DNA of 64,000 bases from Cupriavidus pauculus (GTDB lineage: Bacteria; Pseudomonadota; Gammaproteobacteria; Burkholderiales; Burkholderiaceae), in NCBI RefSeq assembly GCF_008801835.1, contig NZ_VZOW01000001.1, positions 496,001 through 560,000 on the forward strand. The letters run 5' to 3'. The notes below the pieces were generated by a model. That model was not told where the DNA came from, made no database searches, and saw only the letters and a program-made list of their open reading frames with translations. Position numbers and translations under genes: made by a program. Below, one piece after another: positions 37,171 to 46,562 of the stretch. Within the stretch, counting starts at the first letter, position 1, and each line of letters opens with the position of its first letter.

Positions 37171-38475
37171 ATGCAAGCCAGCGCCCCCATCTATACCGGC
37201 ACGGGGCCCCACATCGGGGCCAGCCAACGCCGCCGCGCCATCATCGCCACGGTGATCGGCAACGGTCTCGAATGGTTCGACTTCACGGTGTACAGCTTCT
37301 TTGCCGTGATCATCGCCAAGCTGTTCTTTCCCACCGGCAATGAACTGTCTTCGCTGCTGCTGGCGGTGGCCACGTTCGGCGTGGGATTCTTCATGCGGCC
37401 CGTGGGCGGCATCATCCTCGGCGTCTACGCCGACCGCGTCGGCCGCAAGGCGGCGCTGTCGCTGACCATCCTGCTGATGGCGGCCGGCACCACGCTGATC
37501 GGCATCGCGCCCACCTACGACCAGATCGGCCTGTTCGCACCGCTGCTGATCGTCCTCGCACGGCTGATGCAGGGCTTTTCCGCCGGCGGCGAAATGGGCG
37601 GCGCCACGGCCTTCCTGACCGAATACGCTCCGGAACACCAGCGCGCCTACTATTCGAGCTGGATCCAGGCCAGCATCGGCGTGGCGGTGCTGCTCGGCGC
37701 GGCCGTCGGCACCTTCGTCACCGCGACGCTGAGCCCGGAGGCGCTCAACAGCTGGGGCTGGCGGCTACCGTTCCTGATCGGCATGATCATCGGGCCGGTC
37801 GGCTTCTATATCCGCCACAACCTCGATGAAACGCCGACGTTCCAGGCCACCACCGACAAGACCGATTCGCCGCTGACCGAAGTGCTGCGCGACTACCCGC
37901 GCCAGACCGCGGCCAGCTTCTCGATGGTGATCCTGTGGACGGTCTGCACCTACGTGCTGCTGTTCTACATGCCGACGTATGCCGTGAAGGTGCTCAAGGT
38001 GCCGCAATCGACGGGCTTTATTGCCGGCATGGCAGGCGGACTGGCGATCATGGTGTTTGCACCCCTGGTTGGCATGCTGGCCGACCGCATCGGCCGCCGC
38101 GGGCTGCTGTCCGGCGCCGCCGCGCTGATCTTCGTGCTGGCGTGGCCGATGTTCGCGTACATCAACCACACGCCGGGCCTGGCGTCGCTGCTCGTGTTCC
38201 AGCTGGTGTTCGGCGTGCTGATCGCCGCGTACACCGGCCCGATCCTGGCCGCGTTTGCCGAGCTGTTCCCGGCCAAGGTGCTGTCGACGGGCCTGTCCGT
38301 GGCCTACAACCTGGCCGTGACGATCTTCGGCGGCTTTGCGTCGTTCTTCATCACATGGCTGATTGCCAGCACCGGCAGCACCATGGCGCCGGCCATCTAC
38401 GTGATGATCGCCGCGGCCATCAGTTTCTGCGGCACGCGCCTGGTGCGCGAGCCCGCCTACCTCAACAAGAAGTAA
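37171..38475 (+). CDS. MHS-family metabolite:H+ symporter (MFS)
   Basis: 434 residues with 12 hydrophobic segments. MHS features: ATVIGNGLEWFDFTVYSFFA at the first helix, GVYADRVGRKAALSLT (MFS loop 2-3 motif), GFSAGGEMGGATAFLTEYAP and GMLADRIGRRGLL. Relatives transport shikimate, alpha-ketoglutarate, proline/betaine or citrate. The start with a very strong AGGAAAGGAG site is the ATG at 37171; the open frame upstream is not coding. Only 6 bp separate it from the amidohydrolase, suggesting it imports that enzyme's substrate. Confidence 0.93.
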   Translation: MQASAPIYTGTGPHIGASQRRRAIIATVIGNGLEWFDFTVYSFFAVIIAKLFFPTGNELSSLLLAVATFGVGFFMRPVGGIILGVYADRVGRKAALSLTILLMAAGTTLIGIAPTYDQIGLFAPLLIVLARLMQGFSAGGEMGGATAFLTEYAPEHQRAYYSSWIQASIGVAVLLGAAVGTFVTATLSPEALNSWGWRLPFLIGMIIGPVGFYIRHNLDETPTFQATTDKTDSPLTEVLRDYPRQTAASFSMVILWTVCTYVLLFYMPTYAVKVLKVPQSTGFIAGMAGGLAIMVFAPLVGMLADRIGRRGLLSGAAALIFVLAWPMFAYINHTPGLASLLVFQLVFGVLIAAYTGPILAAFAELFPAKVLSTGLSVAYNLAVTIFGGFASFFITWLIASTGSTMAPAIYVMIAAAISFCGTRLVREPAYLNKK

Positions 38476-38481
38476 ATCCGC

Positions 38482-39708
38482 ATGACCCAGATCCTGCTCA
38501 AGGGCGGCAACGTCCTGGACCCCGTACGCGGCGCACTGCTGGCGCGCCATGATGTGCTGATCGACGGCGAGCGCATCGTCGAGGTATCCGCCGCTGCAAT
38601 CAGCGCGCCGCACGCCAAGGTGATCGACGTGAGCGGCAAGACCGTGATGCCCGGGCTGATCGACCTGCACGTCCATGTGCTGGCATCGCTCGCCAACCTG
38701 GGCATCAACGCCGTGCAGCCCAACGTGCTGGTGGCGTTCCGCGCCATGCCGATCATGCGCGGCATGCTCGAACGCGGCTTCACCACCGTGCGCGATGCGG
38801 GCGGCGCCGACTGGGGCCTGTCGCAGGCCGTCGCCACCGGACTGATTCCGGGCCCGCGCATCTTCCCGTCGGGCAAGGCGCTGTCGCAGACTGGCGGCCA
38901 TGGCGATTTCCGCCCGCGTTCCGACACGCTGGAGCCGTGTTCGTGCGCGTTCCGTGCCGGCGCGATTGCCCGCGTGGTCGACGGCGTCGACGCGGTGCGT
39001 CTGGCGGTGCGCGAGGAAATCCAGAAAGGCGCCACGCAGATCAAGATCATGGCGTCCGGCGGCGTGGCATCGCCGACCGATCCGATCGGCAACACGCAGT
39101 ACAGCGAAGACGAAATCCGCGCCATCGTGGCCGAAGCCGAGGCTGCGCAGACCTACGTGATGGCCCATGCCTACACCGGCCGCGCCATCACGCGCGCCGT
39201 CCGCTGCGGCGTGCGCACCATCGAGCACGGCAATCTCGTGGACGCCGCCGCGGCGCGCGTGATGCGCGAGCATGGCGCGTTCGTCGTGCCCACGCTGATC
39301 ACCTACGACGCGCTCGCGCGTGACGGCGCACGCCTGGGCCTGCCGGCCGATTCGGTGGCCAAGATCGAAACCGTGCGCCAGGCCGGCCGCGATTCGCTGG
39401 CGATCTACGCCGAAGCCGGTGTGCCGATGGGCTTCGGCTCCGACCTGCTCGGCGAAATGCATCAGTACCAGTCCGAGGAATTCCTGATCCGCGCGGCGCT
39501 GCTCGGCAATGCCGAAGCGCTGCGTTCGGCCACCTCGATCGCGGCGCAGATCCTGCAGCGCGAAGGCGAACTCGGCGCAATCCAGGCCGGTGCGCTGGCC
39601 GATGTGCTGGTGGTCGACGGCGATCCGCTTGCGGACATCGGCGTGCTGGCCGGCCCCGCATCGCGCATCGAGCTGGTCATGCAGGCCGGCAAGATCCACA
39701 ACGCATAA
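38482..39708 (+). CDS. Metal-dependent amidohydrolase (prolidase/Xaa-Pro-like group)
   Basis: 408 residues with the amidohydrolase barrel. Metal site: His63-x-His65 in GLIDLHVHV, carboxylated Lys188 in TQIKIMASGG, His229 (VMAHAYTGRA), His249 (TIEHGN) and a final Asp in GFGSDLLG. This binuclear pattern belongs to the group including Sgx9260-type Xaa-Arg/Lys/Pro carboxypeptidases and ochratoxinases, which cleave N-acyl or dipeptide amides. Coupled with an MHS transporter. Actual substrate unknown. Confidence 0.9.
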   Translation: MTQILLKGGNVLDPVRGALLARHDVLIDGERIVEVSAAAISAPHAKVIDVSGKTVMPGLIDLHVHVLASLANLGINAVQPNVLVAFRAMPIMRGMLERGFTTVRDAGGADWGLSQAVATGLIPGPRIFPSGKALSQTGGHGDFRPRSDTLEPCSCAFRAGAIARVVDGVDAVRLAVREEIQKGATQIKIMASGGVASPTDPIGNTQYSEDEIRAIVAEAEAAQTYVMAHAYTGRAITRAVRCGVRTIEHGNLVDAAAARVMREHGAFVVPTLITYDALARDGARLGLPADSVAKIETVRQAGRDSLAIYAEAGVPMGFGSDLLGEMHQYQSEEFLIRAALLGNAEALRSATSIAAQILQREGELGAIQAGALADVLVVDGDPLADIGVLAGPASRIELVMQAGKIHNA

Positions 39709-39728
39709 CGGACGGCGCACCGCGTAGT

Positions 39729-39744
39729 GCGCGCTGGAGCGCGC
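39729..39744 (+). terminator. Weak hairpin after the amidohydrolase gene
   Basis: GCGCGC (39729-39734) with GCGCGC (39739-39744) around TGGA. Short and GC-only, no T run. Marginal terminator for the transporter-amidohydrolase pair. Confidence 0.3.
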
Positions 39745-39837
39745 TTCGCGGGCACACCTTAGAAGCCGTCGCGCCCCGATGGCATGGGGCTTGCGTCTAT
39801 CATTGGCAGCAACCTCGCCATTGATGACGCCTGCCCC

Positions 39838-40740
39838 ATGCGCATTTCCCCGCTCCCGCCGCTTGCCTGCCTGGTCGCCTTCGAATCGGCGATGCGGCAC
39901 GGCAGCTTCACGCGCGCCGCCGCCGAACTCCATCTCACGCAAAGCGCGATCAGTCGCCAGGTGGCGCAGCTCGAGCGCTTTCTCGGCAAGAAACTGTTTA
40001 TCCGCGAACCGCGCGCGTTGCGGCTGACCGTCAGCGGCCAGCAATACGCCGAGCAGGTGCAACGCCTGCTGGTCAGTTGTGCGCAAGCCACCGAGGACGT
40101 CATGAAGCGCAAGGGCCAGGTCGAATTGACCGTGGCCTGTTCGTCGGGCGTCGCCGTGCTGTGGCTGACGCCGCGGTTGGCCGCGTTTCGCGCGCGGCAT
40201 CCCGATTTTCATGTGCGGCTGGTGGTCAACGACAGCCTGGCGTCGCTGTCGGACACCGATTTCGATATCGGCCTGTATTACCTGCGCGAAGGCGCGCCGA
40301 GCGGCATGGCCGCGCGCCGCCTGTACGACGAAGAGGTGTATCCGGTCTGTGCGCCGTCCTACCTGGCCGGCAGGCGGCTCGCCGTCGCCGACCTGCCCAG
40401 GGAGTCGCTGCTGGTACTGGAAGACGCCCAGCGCATCTGGATGTCGTGGCCTGCATGGTTTGCACGAAACGGCCTGCGTGAAACGCGCTTCGAGCGCGAA
40501 CTCGTGGCCAATACCTATCCGGTGCTGGTGCAGATGGCCATCGAAGGCCAGGGCATCGTACTGGGGTGGGAACACATGATCGACCGCTGCGTGGCGGCCG
40601 GACTGCTGGTGCGCGCGTGCGACGCCAGCGCGTCGCTGGGCGGCGGCTATTACGCCGTGTGGCCGCGCGACCGTGCCGAGCCGGCGGCGGCGCGCGCCTT
40701 CCGCCAATGGTTGATCGAGGAAAGCGGCGCGGATGCGTGA
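39838..40740 (+). CDS. LysR-family transcriptional regulator (GcvA-like)
   Basis: 300 residues. N-terminal helix-turn-helix (MRHGSFTRAAAELHLTQSAISRQVAQLE; about 17-43, quoted in parts: SFTRAAAELHLTQSAISRQ) and a C-terminal periplasmic-binding-protein-like effector domain. The PLPPLACLVAFESAMRHGSF start is typical of the GcvA/TrpI group. Start chosen at ATG 39838; an in-frame ATG at 39784 would add 18 poorly supported residues. It is co-directional with the MHS-amidohydrolase pair and convergent with the DUF2817 gene; either may be its target. Confidence 0.92.
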   Translation: MRISPLPPLACLVAFESAMRHGSFTRAAAELHLTQSAISRQVAQLERFLGKKLFIREPRALRLTVSGQQYAEQVQRLLVSCAQATEDVMKRKGQVELTVACSSGVAVLWLTPRLAAFRARHPDFHVRLVVNDSLASLSDTDFDIGLYYLREGAPSGMAARRLYDEEVYPVCAPSYLAGRRLAVADLPRESLLVLEDAQRIWMSWPAWFARNGLRETRFERELVANTYPVLVQMAIEGQGIVLGWEHMIDRCVAAGLLVRACDASASLGGGYYAVWPRDRAEPAAARAFRQWLIEESGADA

Positions 40741-40797
40741 GTCGAGCGCAGCGCGCCCATCAATGGCCGAATCACAGGCGCCTGAACCACATCGCCG

Positions 40798-41892
40798 CTA
40801 TGACGTCAGCGCCTTGCGCACGGCATCGGTCACCTGCGTCACCACGCCTTCGCGCCAATCGTCGGCGTCGCCATAGAACGCACGCCACACCGCGTCCTTG
40901 ATCAGCGCGCGCTGATTCTCGTCGGCCTCGGGATGCACGTGCAGCCAGTGGTCGCCGCGCAATGCATCGAGTACTTCCGACAGCGGCAACGTGCCGAATT
41001 CGAGCGCGATGCCGGCGTAGTCGATCGACGGCAACGTCTGCGGCACGGCCAGCCACGCCAGTCCGGTCAGATTGGCCGATGACGACGAGCCGTCATAGAT
41101 CGAGGTCACGCTGGCGCCCCAGATCGTACGGGCGCGCGCCAGATGCGCGTTGTCGTCCGGGCCCATATAGATTGGCTCGCCGTAGCCCCAGGGACCCAGC
41201 CCGGTATGCACGTCGATCCAGCGCAACGCGCTGCGGCCCGCGCCGAAGCGCGCCAGCACGCGGCGCAGCGTGTAGTTGCTCCACGTGGCCTTCTGCCCGC
41301 CGAAGAACATGCCGTGCGGATCCTGATATTGCCCGGCGCTGACCGCGGCCTGATACCACGGCATCCCTTTGCGCGCCACGGCCGTCATCAGCGCGGTGTG
41401 CTCGTCGCACGACGGCGGCCATTGCGATGGCAGCAACAGCGGCGCCACTTCCGCATAGGCCGGATTGAGCGGCAGCGGCCGATCGAAATCCATGAAGTTG
41501 CGGTTCAGGTCGACGTTGTCCTCGTTGACGCGCCGCAGATGCGAGAAACCATAGGGATTGACCGCGTGCACCAGCATCAGCGCCACGCCGGCGCGCCGGC
41601 AGTCCGCATGCAGCGCGGTGTCGTCGAGCATCGCCACCTGCGCGCCGGATCCGCAAAACCCCTCGGCGCCGTGCGTGCCCGATGTCACCAGCACCACGCG
41701 CTGCGCCTGCGCATCGCCAAGCCATGCGACATCCATCGCCAGCGTTTCGCCATCGCGGCCGGTCTCGGTGGGATGTGGAAATTCGGTCAGGGAAGCGCCG
41801 CACGCGTGCGCGGCATCGAGAAATTTTTGCCGCGCTTCGGCATAGCTGCGGGCGAAATACCGCGCGGAACGAACCTTCGGACTGGCAGCCAT
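40798..41892 (-). CDS. DUF2817 M14-like zinc carboxypeptidase/deacylase
   Basis: 364 residues. Shows the M14 metallopeptidase-type metal pattern His-x-x-Glu in TSGTHGAEGFCGS, NVDLNRNFMDF as substrate region, second His in WIDVHTGLG, and a late Glu in ALEFGTL for catalysis. DUF2817 proteins are relatives of zinc carboxypeptidases and succinylglutamate desuccinylases. No signal peptide. Convergent with the LysR gene. Hydrolysis of an N-acyl or C-terminal amide bond is likely, substrate unknown. Confidence 0.85.
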   Translation of the reverse strand: MAASPKVRSARYFARSYAEARQKFLDAAHACGASLTEFPHPTETGRDGETLAMDVAWLGDAQAQRVVLVTSGTHGAEGFCGSGAQVAMLDDTALHADCRRAGVALMLVHAVNPYGFSHLRRVNEDNVDLNRNFMDFDRPLPLNPAYAEVAPLLLPSQWPPSCDEHTALMTAVARKGMPWYQAAVSAGQYQDPHGMFFGGQKATWSNYTLRRVLARFGAGRSALRWIDVHTGLGPWGYGEPIYMGPDDNAHLARARTIWGASVTSIYDGSSSSANLTGLAWLAVPQTLPSIDYAGIALEFGTLPLSEVLDALRGDHWLHVHPEADENQRALIKDAVWRAFYGDADDWREGVVTQVTDAVRKALTS

Positions 41893-41967
41893 GGCGGGAC
41901 GTTGGACCGGGGCCGAGTGGGGATGCCGTCAATGTAACGCCATTCGCCCCCGGATTGCCAGACGGCG

Positions 41968-42705
41968 CTAGAAACGTTCGGCCGCGCCGTCTTCGTCAGG
42001 CCATGCGGAACGGAATGCATGCGGATGCATGACGATGCCAGCCGCTTCGATCTGCGCGGCGGATAACACCAGATGTCTGGCCAGCCAGTCATGCAGGCTG
42101 CGCAGAAAACGTATGCGATCCACGCGGTTCGATGCGGCAATCAGCCACTCGAGCTTGACGTGCGCGGTGTAGACATCGAGCAGGTTGACGCTCTTGAGCT
42201 TGGGCGGCGTGGCGGGACTGCGTTCGATCGCCAGCACGCGCTGCGCTTGTGCCTGCGTCAACGGACGCCCAGCGGCGATCTGCTGGTAGAGGTCGTCGAG
42301 CGCGGCAAAGCGCACCGTCGGCTGCACGCGCGGCACCGATGCGACCTTTTCCATGCGCAGCACGACATAGCGCGTAGCCGCGTTGCGACGCTCCAGTTCC
42401 AGTTCCGCGGCGGTCGGCTTGCGGCGCGGCAGCGGCGCGAGCGCGGCGTCGAGGCGATGGATGGCGTCGCGCTCGGTATAGTCGGGAATCTGGTCGAGCA
42501 TGCCCGGCACCGCCAGCGCGGCCCGCGCGCATTCCAGGCCGAACGGATACTCGTGGCCGTCCGGGCCGCGCAGGATCCATGCGTGGCCTTCGGGGAAGCC
42601 ATGATGCCGCCCACCCTTGGCACTGCGCGCATGGCAGCGTGTGGTCGACGGATCGGCAAAGTCCTTGCGAACGGGAATCCAGCTCCCGTGCATGGGTGAA
42701 GTCAT
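41968..42705 (-). CDS. Uncharacterised protein
   Basis: 245 residues, soluble. N-terminal 75 residues contain His and Cys grouped as TTRCHARSAKGGRHHGF, EGHAWILRGPDGHEYPFGLECARA, which could be a zinc-binding unit; the rest is mainly helical and hydrophilic with basic and Leu-rich stretches (KLEWLIAASNRVDRIRFLRS). Start alternatives are the ATG at 42705 or four codons later. Separated by 149 bp from the M55 gene, which contains a large inverted repeat. I do not recognise a family. Confidence 0.65.
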   Translation of the reverse strand: MTSPMHGSWIPVRKDFADPSTTRCHARSAKGGRHHGFPEGHAWILRGPDGHEYPFGLECARAALAVPGMLDQIPDYTERDAIHRLDAALAPLPRRKPTAAELELERRNAATRYVVLRMEKVASVPRVQPTVRFAALDDLYQQIAAGRPLTQAQAQRVLAIERSPATPPKLKSVNLLDVYTAHVKLEWLIAASNRVDRIRFLRSLHDWLARHLVLSAAQIEAAGIVMHPHAFRSAWPDEDGAAERF

Positions 42706-42718
42706 CGGCGTGGCAAAT

Positions 42719-42768
42719 GGGAAAACGGCCGGTATTGTCCCACTGTTTGGTCATCTTGCCGTTTTCCC
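42719..42768. repeat. 11-bp inverted repeat between the M55 gene and the 245-residue protein
   Basis: Perfect arms GGGAAAACGGC (42719-42729) and GCCGTTTTCCC (42758-42768) with a 28-nt spacer. Lies in the 149-bp gap downstream of the peptide operon and 14 bp upstream of the next minus-strand gene. It could be an end-of-operon structure or an operator; there is no clear T run. Confidence 0.6.
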
Positions 42769-42854
42769 GCGCGGATCGGCACGCCGTTATCTTGCAGCAC
42801 CGATCTGGGCGAATCCCTTCGGCTCCGCGCATTTCCGCGCAGGCGCCACGCCGA

Positions 42855-43682
42855 TCACTTGAGCATGAAAGACATCGCCGAGCAGCAGTTCAGCATCCGC
42901 ACGGCGGCCTGCACGCTGGGCGCGACAAACGACAGCGTGACGCCGTCCACACGTTCGAAGGTGGGCCATTGGCAGAACAGGTCGGCATGCGCGGTGGTCT
43001 GCGTCTGCAATCGGCACGTCACCGGTCCGGCCAGCTCCAGGCAGCGCGCCTGCGGATGAGCGATCGCCTCGCGCGTCACGGCCTGCGCGGCGGCGGCAAT
43101 CGCCTCGCGCGCGGCCCCTGGCGACAGCGTGGTGCCACTGCCCTGCCCGCCAGCCGTCTTGGTCTGCACGAAGCGCACCCAGGGCATCAGCGGCTGGGTC
43201 TCGGCGATGAAGACGTCGTCGCCGCTGGCCATCAGCACCGGCACGTCGAACTCGCCGGCCAGCGCCGCGTAGATGCCGGCCTCGCCCAATTCGAGCCCAT
43301 TGAACCAGACCCGCGCGAAGGCGCTGCTGTTGATCGTATGCGCCAGCACGCCGCGGCTCTGCGCACGGCTGTGGTAGCCGATCATGAACACGCCGTCACA
43401 GTCCTGCTCGACGCCGGCCATCATGCTCAGGTAGCGCGGCTTGCCCAGCACCAGCTGCGCGCGCGGATCGATCTGGTCGGGCAGCAGGTTGCGAAAGCCG
43501 CCATGCGAATCGTTGACCAGCACGGCCGTGGCGCCGCCCGCGAACGCGCCCTGCACGGCCGCGTTGGCCTCGGCGGTCATCCATGCGCGGGCGCGTTCAT
43601 ATTCGCCGTTGCCGGCGCGCGTCTGTTCGGTGTGGAATACGCCGGCCACGCCTTCGATATCGGCGGAAATCAGAATCTTCAT
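42855..43682 (-). CDS. D-aminopeptidase, M55 family (DppA type)
   Basis: 275 residues. Zinc-dependent peptidase of the M55 family, known from Bacillus DppA to cleave D-Ala-D-Ala and related D-peptides. Metal ligands visible: Asp8 and Glu10 (MKILISADIEGVAG), His in LVNDSHGGFRN, His in IGYHSRAQSRG, and Glu in GLELGEAGIYAAL. No signal peptide, so cytoplasmic. Start ATG at 43680-43682 overlaps the P1 peptidase stop by 4 bp. Last gene of the rpiR-iaaA-gsi operon. Upstream open frame is not coding. Confidence 0.9.
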   Translation of the reverse strand: MKILISADIEGVAGVFHTEQTRAGNGEYERARAWMTAEANAAVQGAFAGGATAVLVNDSHGGFRNLLPDQIDPRAQLVLGKPRYLSMMAGVEQDCDGVFMIGYHSRAQSRGVLAHTINSSAFARVWFNGLELGEAGIYAALAGEFDVPVLMASGDDVFIAETQPLMPWVRFVQTKTAGGQGSGTTLSPGAAREAIAAAAQAVTREAIAHPQARCLELAGPVTCRLQTQTTAHADLFCQWPTFERVDGVTLSFVAPSVQAAVRMLNCCSAMSFMLK

Positions 43683-44725
43683 GCGATCAGGTCTTGCAAC
43701 GTCTCGCGCAGCGCGCGGCGGAAATGGCCATCGCGGCCATGGACGGTTTCGGCGTGCCACAGCGCACTGACGATGGCTTGTTCGACGCAGTCGGCCACGG
43801 CACGGAACAGCGGATCGATCCGCGCTTCATGCACCATCGCCACAGCGGGCATCGGCGTTTCGGCGCGATGCGGAACGGTATAGGCCGTCGAGAAGGCCAG
43901 CGCGATATCGCCCGAGCCATGCCCGTAGACCGACCCGGTCCGTGCCAGGCCGGCGCCGGCGCGCATCGCCAGGCGACGCAGTTGCCGCGCATCGAGCGGC
44001 GCGTCGGTGGCCACGATCATGATGATTGAGCCCTTCTCGGGCGATTTTTCCTGCTGCAGGCGCGCGGCGAGCGCATCGCCCAACGGCCGGCCGGCAAACA
44101 CCAGCGATTCCGGCGTGCCGAAATTGGCCAGCACCAGCGCGCCAACGGTATGGCCGCCGGCGACACGCGACGCGCTGCCAATGCCGCCTTTCAGACCGAA
44201 CGACGACATGCCGCGTCCGGCACCGACCGCGCCTTGCGCGAACTGCGCTGCCGCGGCGCCCAGTGCGGCGTCATAGTGCTGGGCTTGCACCGCCATGGCC
44301 TGGATATCGTTCAGATAGCCGTCATTGCATTCGAACACCAGCGGATTGACGGTGGGCCATGCGCGGCCGATGTCGGGATTGTCGGCAATCGCAGCGCGGA
44401 TCTGTGCCTGCGCGACAGCGCCCACCGAAAAGGTATTGGTAAGCGCGATCGGCGTCTCGAGCACGCCAAGTTCATCGACCTGCACCAGCCCGATGCTCTT
44501 GCCGAAGCCGTTGATCACGGCGGCGGCGGCGGGCGTCTTGTCGACATAGACATTGCCCGGGTGCGGGCGGATCACCGTGACGCCGGTCTGGCAGGCGCCT
44601 TCGGCAAGCGTGCAATGGCCCACCGTGACGCCGGGCACATCGGTGATCGCATCGCGCGCGCCGGCAGGCAGACTGCCGACAAACGGTGCAGGCGGCGCGA
44701 TGCGCGCATGGGACGTGTCAGGCAT
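43679..44725 (-). CDS. P1-family aminopeptidase (DmpA/BapA-type N-terminal nucleophile hydrolase)
   Basis: 348 residues. Family members self-cleave to two chains and hydrolyse N-terminal residues, including D-Ala and beta-amino acids. Landmarks: ITDVPGVTVGHCTL, GRGMSSFGLKGGIGSAS, and the predicted cleavage site GGHTVGALVLANFG where the nucleophile would be Thr193 (Ser in DmpA and BapA as I recall them). Self-cleavage would give chains of about 192 and 156 residues. No signal peptide. Lies between gsiD (gap 3 bp) and the M55 gene (4-bp overlap). Confidence 0.88.
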   Translation of the reverse strand: MPDTSHARIAPPAPFVGSLPAGARDAITDVPGVTVGHCTLAEGACQTGVTVIRPHPGNVYVDKTPAAAAVINGFGKSIGLVQVDELGVLETPIALTNTFSVGAVAQAQIRAAIADNPDIGRAWPTVNPLVFECNDGYLNDIQAMAVQAQHYDAALGAAAAQFAQGAVGAGRGMSSFGLKGGIGSASRVAGGHTVGALVLANFGTPESLVFAGRPLGDALAARLQQEKSPEKGSIIMIVATDAPLDARQLRRLAMRAGAGLARTGSVYGHGSGDIALAFSTAYTVPHRAETPMPAVAMVHEARIDPLFRAVADCVEQAIVSALWHAETVHGRDGHFRRALRETLQDLIA

Positions 44726-44728
44726 GGC

Positions 44729-45631
44729 TCAGCGGCGGTCGATCTTCGGGTCCAGCGCGTCGCGCAGGCCATCGCCGAGCAGATTGAACGCGAGCACCGT
44801 CAGGAAGATCGCAAGGCTGGGAAAAATCGCCACGTGCGGCGCGGTGACCATGTCGGCGCGCGCCTCGTTGAGCATCGCGCCCCACTCGGGCGTGGGCGGC
44901 TGCGCGCCCAGACCGAGGAACGACAGCCCCGCCGCGGTGATGATCGACGTGCCGATCCGCATCGAGAAATACACAACGATCGACGACACCGTACCTGGCA
45001 GGATATGCCGCATCAGGATCGTCCAGTCGGACGCGCCGATGCTGCGTGCCGCTTCCACATAGGTCAGGCGCTTGAGCATCAGCGTGTTGCCGCGCACCAG
45101 CCGCGCAAACGCGGGAATGCTGAACACCGCTACGGCAAAGATCACGTTGACCATGCCGTTGCCGAGAATCGCCACGATGGCGATCGCCAGCAGAATGCCG
45201 GGAAACGCGAACAGCACGTCGCAGACGCGCGTGACGATGCGGTCCCACCAGCCTTCGTAGTAGCCGGCCAGCAGGCCCATCACAGTGCCGATGATGGCGC
45301 CGATGATGACCGAGAAAAAGCCGGCAGCCAGCGAAATGCGCGTGCCGGCGAGAATGCGGCTGAAGATGTCGCGGCCCAGCGAATCGACGCCCATCCAGTG
45401 CGCCATCGACGGCCCGGCGTTCAGCGCGTCGTAGTCGAAAAAATTCTCCGCATCGTACGGCGCGATATACGGCGCCAGGATCGCGATGACCACCAGCACC
45501 AGCACGAACGCGCCGGCGCCCAGCGCCAGATGCTGCTTGCGGAACTTGCGCCAGAATTCGGTCCAGGGGGTGCGCACCGCTTCGGGGACCGGGTTCGATG
45601 CAACGGCGGCAGACGTGGAAAGCTCGGACAT
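44729..45631 (-). CDS. gsiD: Peptide/glutathione ABC transporter permease, GsiD/DppC type
   Basis: 300 residues, six transmembrane helices, with the binding-protein-dependent permease loop [20 protein letters not shown] and the DppC-family landmarks [14 protein letters not shown] and [21 protein letters not shown] cytoplasmic N-terminal tail of about 25 residues precedes the first helix. Follows gsiC by 10 bp. Specificity for glutathione is inferred from gene order with iaaA. Confidence 0.92.
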   Translation of the reverse strand: MSELSTSAAVASNPVPEAVRTPWTEFWRKFRKQHLALGAGAFVLVLVVIAILAPYIAPYDAENFFDYDALNAGPSMAHWMGVDSLGRDIFSRILAGTRISLAAGFFSVIIGAIIGTVMGLLAGYYEGWWDRIVTRVCDVLFAFPGILLAIAIVAILGNGMVNVIFAVAVFSIPAFARLVRGNTLMLKRLTYVEAARSIGASDWTILMRHILPGTVSSIVVYFSMRIGTSIITAAGLSFLGLGAQPPTPEWGAMLNEARADMVTAPHVAIFPSLAIFLTVLAFNLLGDGLRDALDPKIDRR

Positions 45632-45641
45632 GTCGGCCTCC

Positions 45642-46562
45642 TTACTTGTAGCGGATGGTTGGGTTGATCACCGTGTAGAGCATGTCCACGACCAGGTTGA
45701 TCAGAATGAATTCGAGCGAAAACAGCAGCACTTCAGCCTGGATGACGGGGTAGTCGCGCATTTCCACGGCGTCCACCAGCAGCCGGCCCAGGCCGGGCCA
45801 GTTGAACACTTTCTCGACCAGGATCGAGCCGCCCAGCAAGAAGCCGAACTGCAGGCCCATCATCGTGACCACGGGAATCATCGCGTTGCGCAGCGTGTGC
45901 TTGATCACCACCACGGTTTCGCGCACGCCCTTGGCGCGCGCGGTGCGCACGAAATCCTCCTGCAGGACTTCGATGAACGACGCGCGCGTGAAACGCGCCA
46001 TCACCGCGGCCACCGCCGCGCCAAGCGTCAGCGACGGCAGGATGTAGTGCTTCCAGCTATCGGCGCCGATCGACGGCAGCCAGCCCAGTTGCACCGAAAA
46101 CACTTCCATCAGCAGCATGCCCAGCGCGAAGGCGGGAAACGAAATGCCCGACACGGCCAGCGTCATGCCCAGGCGGTCGGGCCATTGGTTGCGCCACACG
46201 GCCGAACTGATGCCGACCGCCATGCCGAATACCACGGCCCACACCATCGAGGTAATCGTCAGGTAGAGCGTAGGCAGGAAGCGCTCGCCGATCTCGTCGG
46301 AAACCGGGCGCTTGCTGCGCAGCGATATGCCGAAATCCCCCCGCAGCGCGTTCGAGAAATAGCGCACGAACTGCTCGTGCATCGGCAAATCGAGCCCAAG
46401 GTCCTTGCGCACCAGCTCGACAGTGGCCGAATCGGCTTCCGGGCCCGCGGCCAGCCGCGCCGGATCGCCAGGCAGCAGATGGACGAACAGAAACACCAAC
46501 ACTGCCACGATCAGCATCGTCGGTATTACGCCCAGAAATCGTTTGAGGAAGTAATTCAGCAT
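45642..46562 (-). CDS. gsiC: Peptide/glutathione ABC transporter permease, GsiC/DppB type
   Basis: 306 residues with [20 protein letters not shown] at the N-terminus, the [13 protein letters not shown] periplasmic loop and [23 protein letters not shown]-loop, all DppB features. Six transmembrane helices. ATG at 46560-46562; open frame continues upstream without homology. It is separated from gsiB by 205 bp that contain a strong hairpin. Confidence 0.93.
   Translation of the reverse strand: MLNYFLKRFLGVIPTMLIVAVLVFLFVHLLPGDPARLAAGPEADSATVELVRKDLGLDLPMHEQFVRYFSNALRGDFGISLRSKRPVSDEIGERFLPTLYLTITSMVWAVVFGMAVGISSAVWRNQWPDRLGMTLAVSGISFPAFALGMLLMEVFSVQLGWLPSIGADSWKHYILPSLTLGAAVAAVMARFTRASFIEVLQEDFVRTARAKGVRETVVVIKHTLRNAMIPVVTMMGLQFGFLLGGSILVEKVFNWPGLGRLLVDAVEMRDYPVIQAEVLLFSLEFILINLVVDMLYTVINPTIRYK

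Noticed and set aside
37765-40707. 980-codon open frame on the minus strand opposite the MHS transporter, amidohydrolase and LysR genes
   Set aside because: Shadow frame; composition is Arg/His/Gln-rich with no domain.
40775-40784. CAGGCGCCTG palindrome between LysR and DUF2817 genes
   Set aside because: Too short and common in GC-rich DNA to interpret.
42089-42832. Alternative minus frame beginning MTKQWDNTGRFPICHAD over the 245-residue gene region
   Set aside because: The frame at 41968-42705 has better composition; this one becomes Arg/Pro-rich and disrupted in character downstream.
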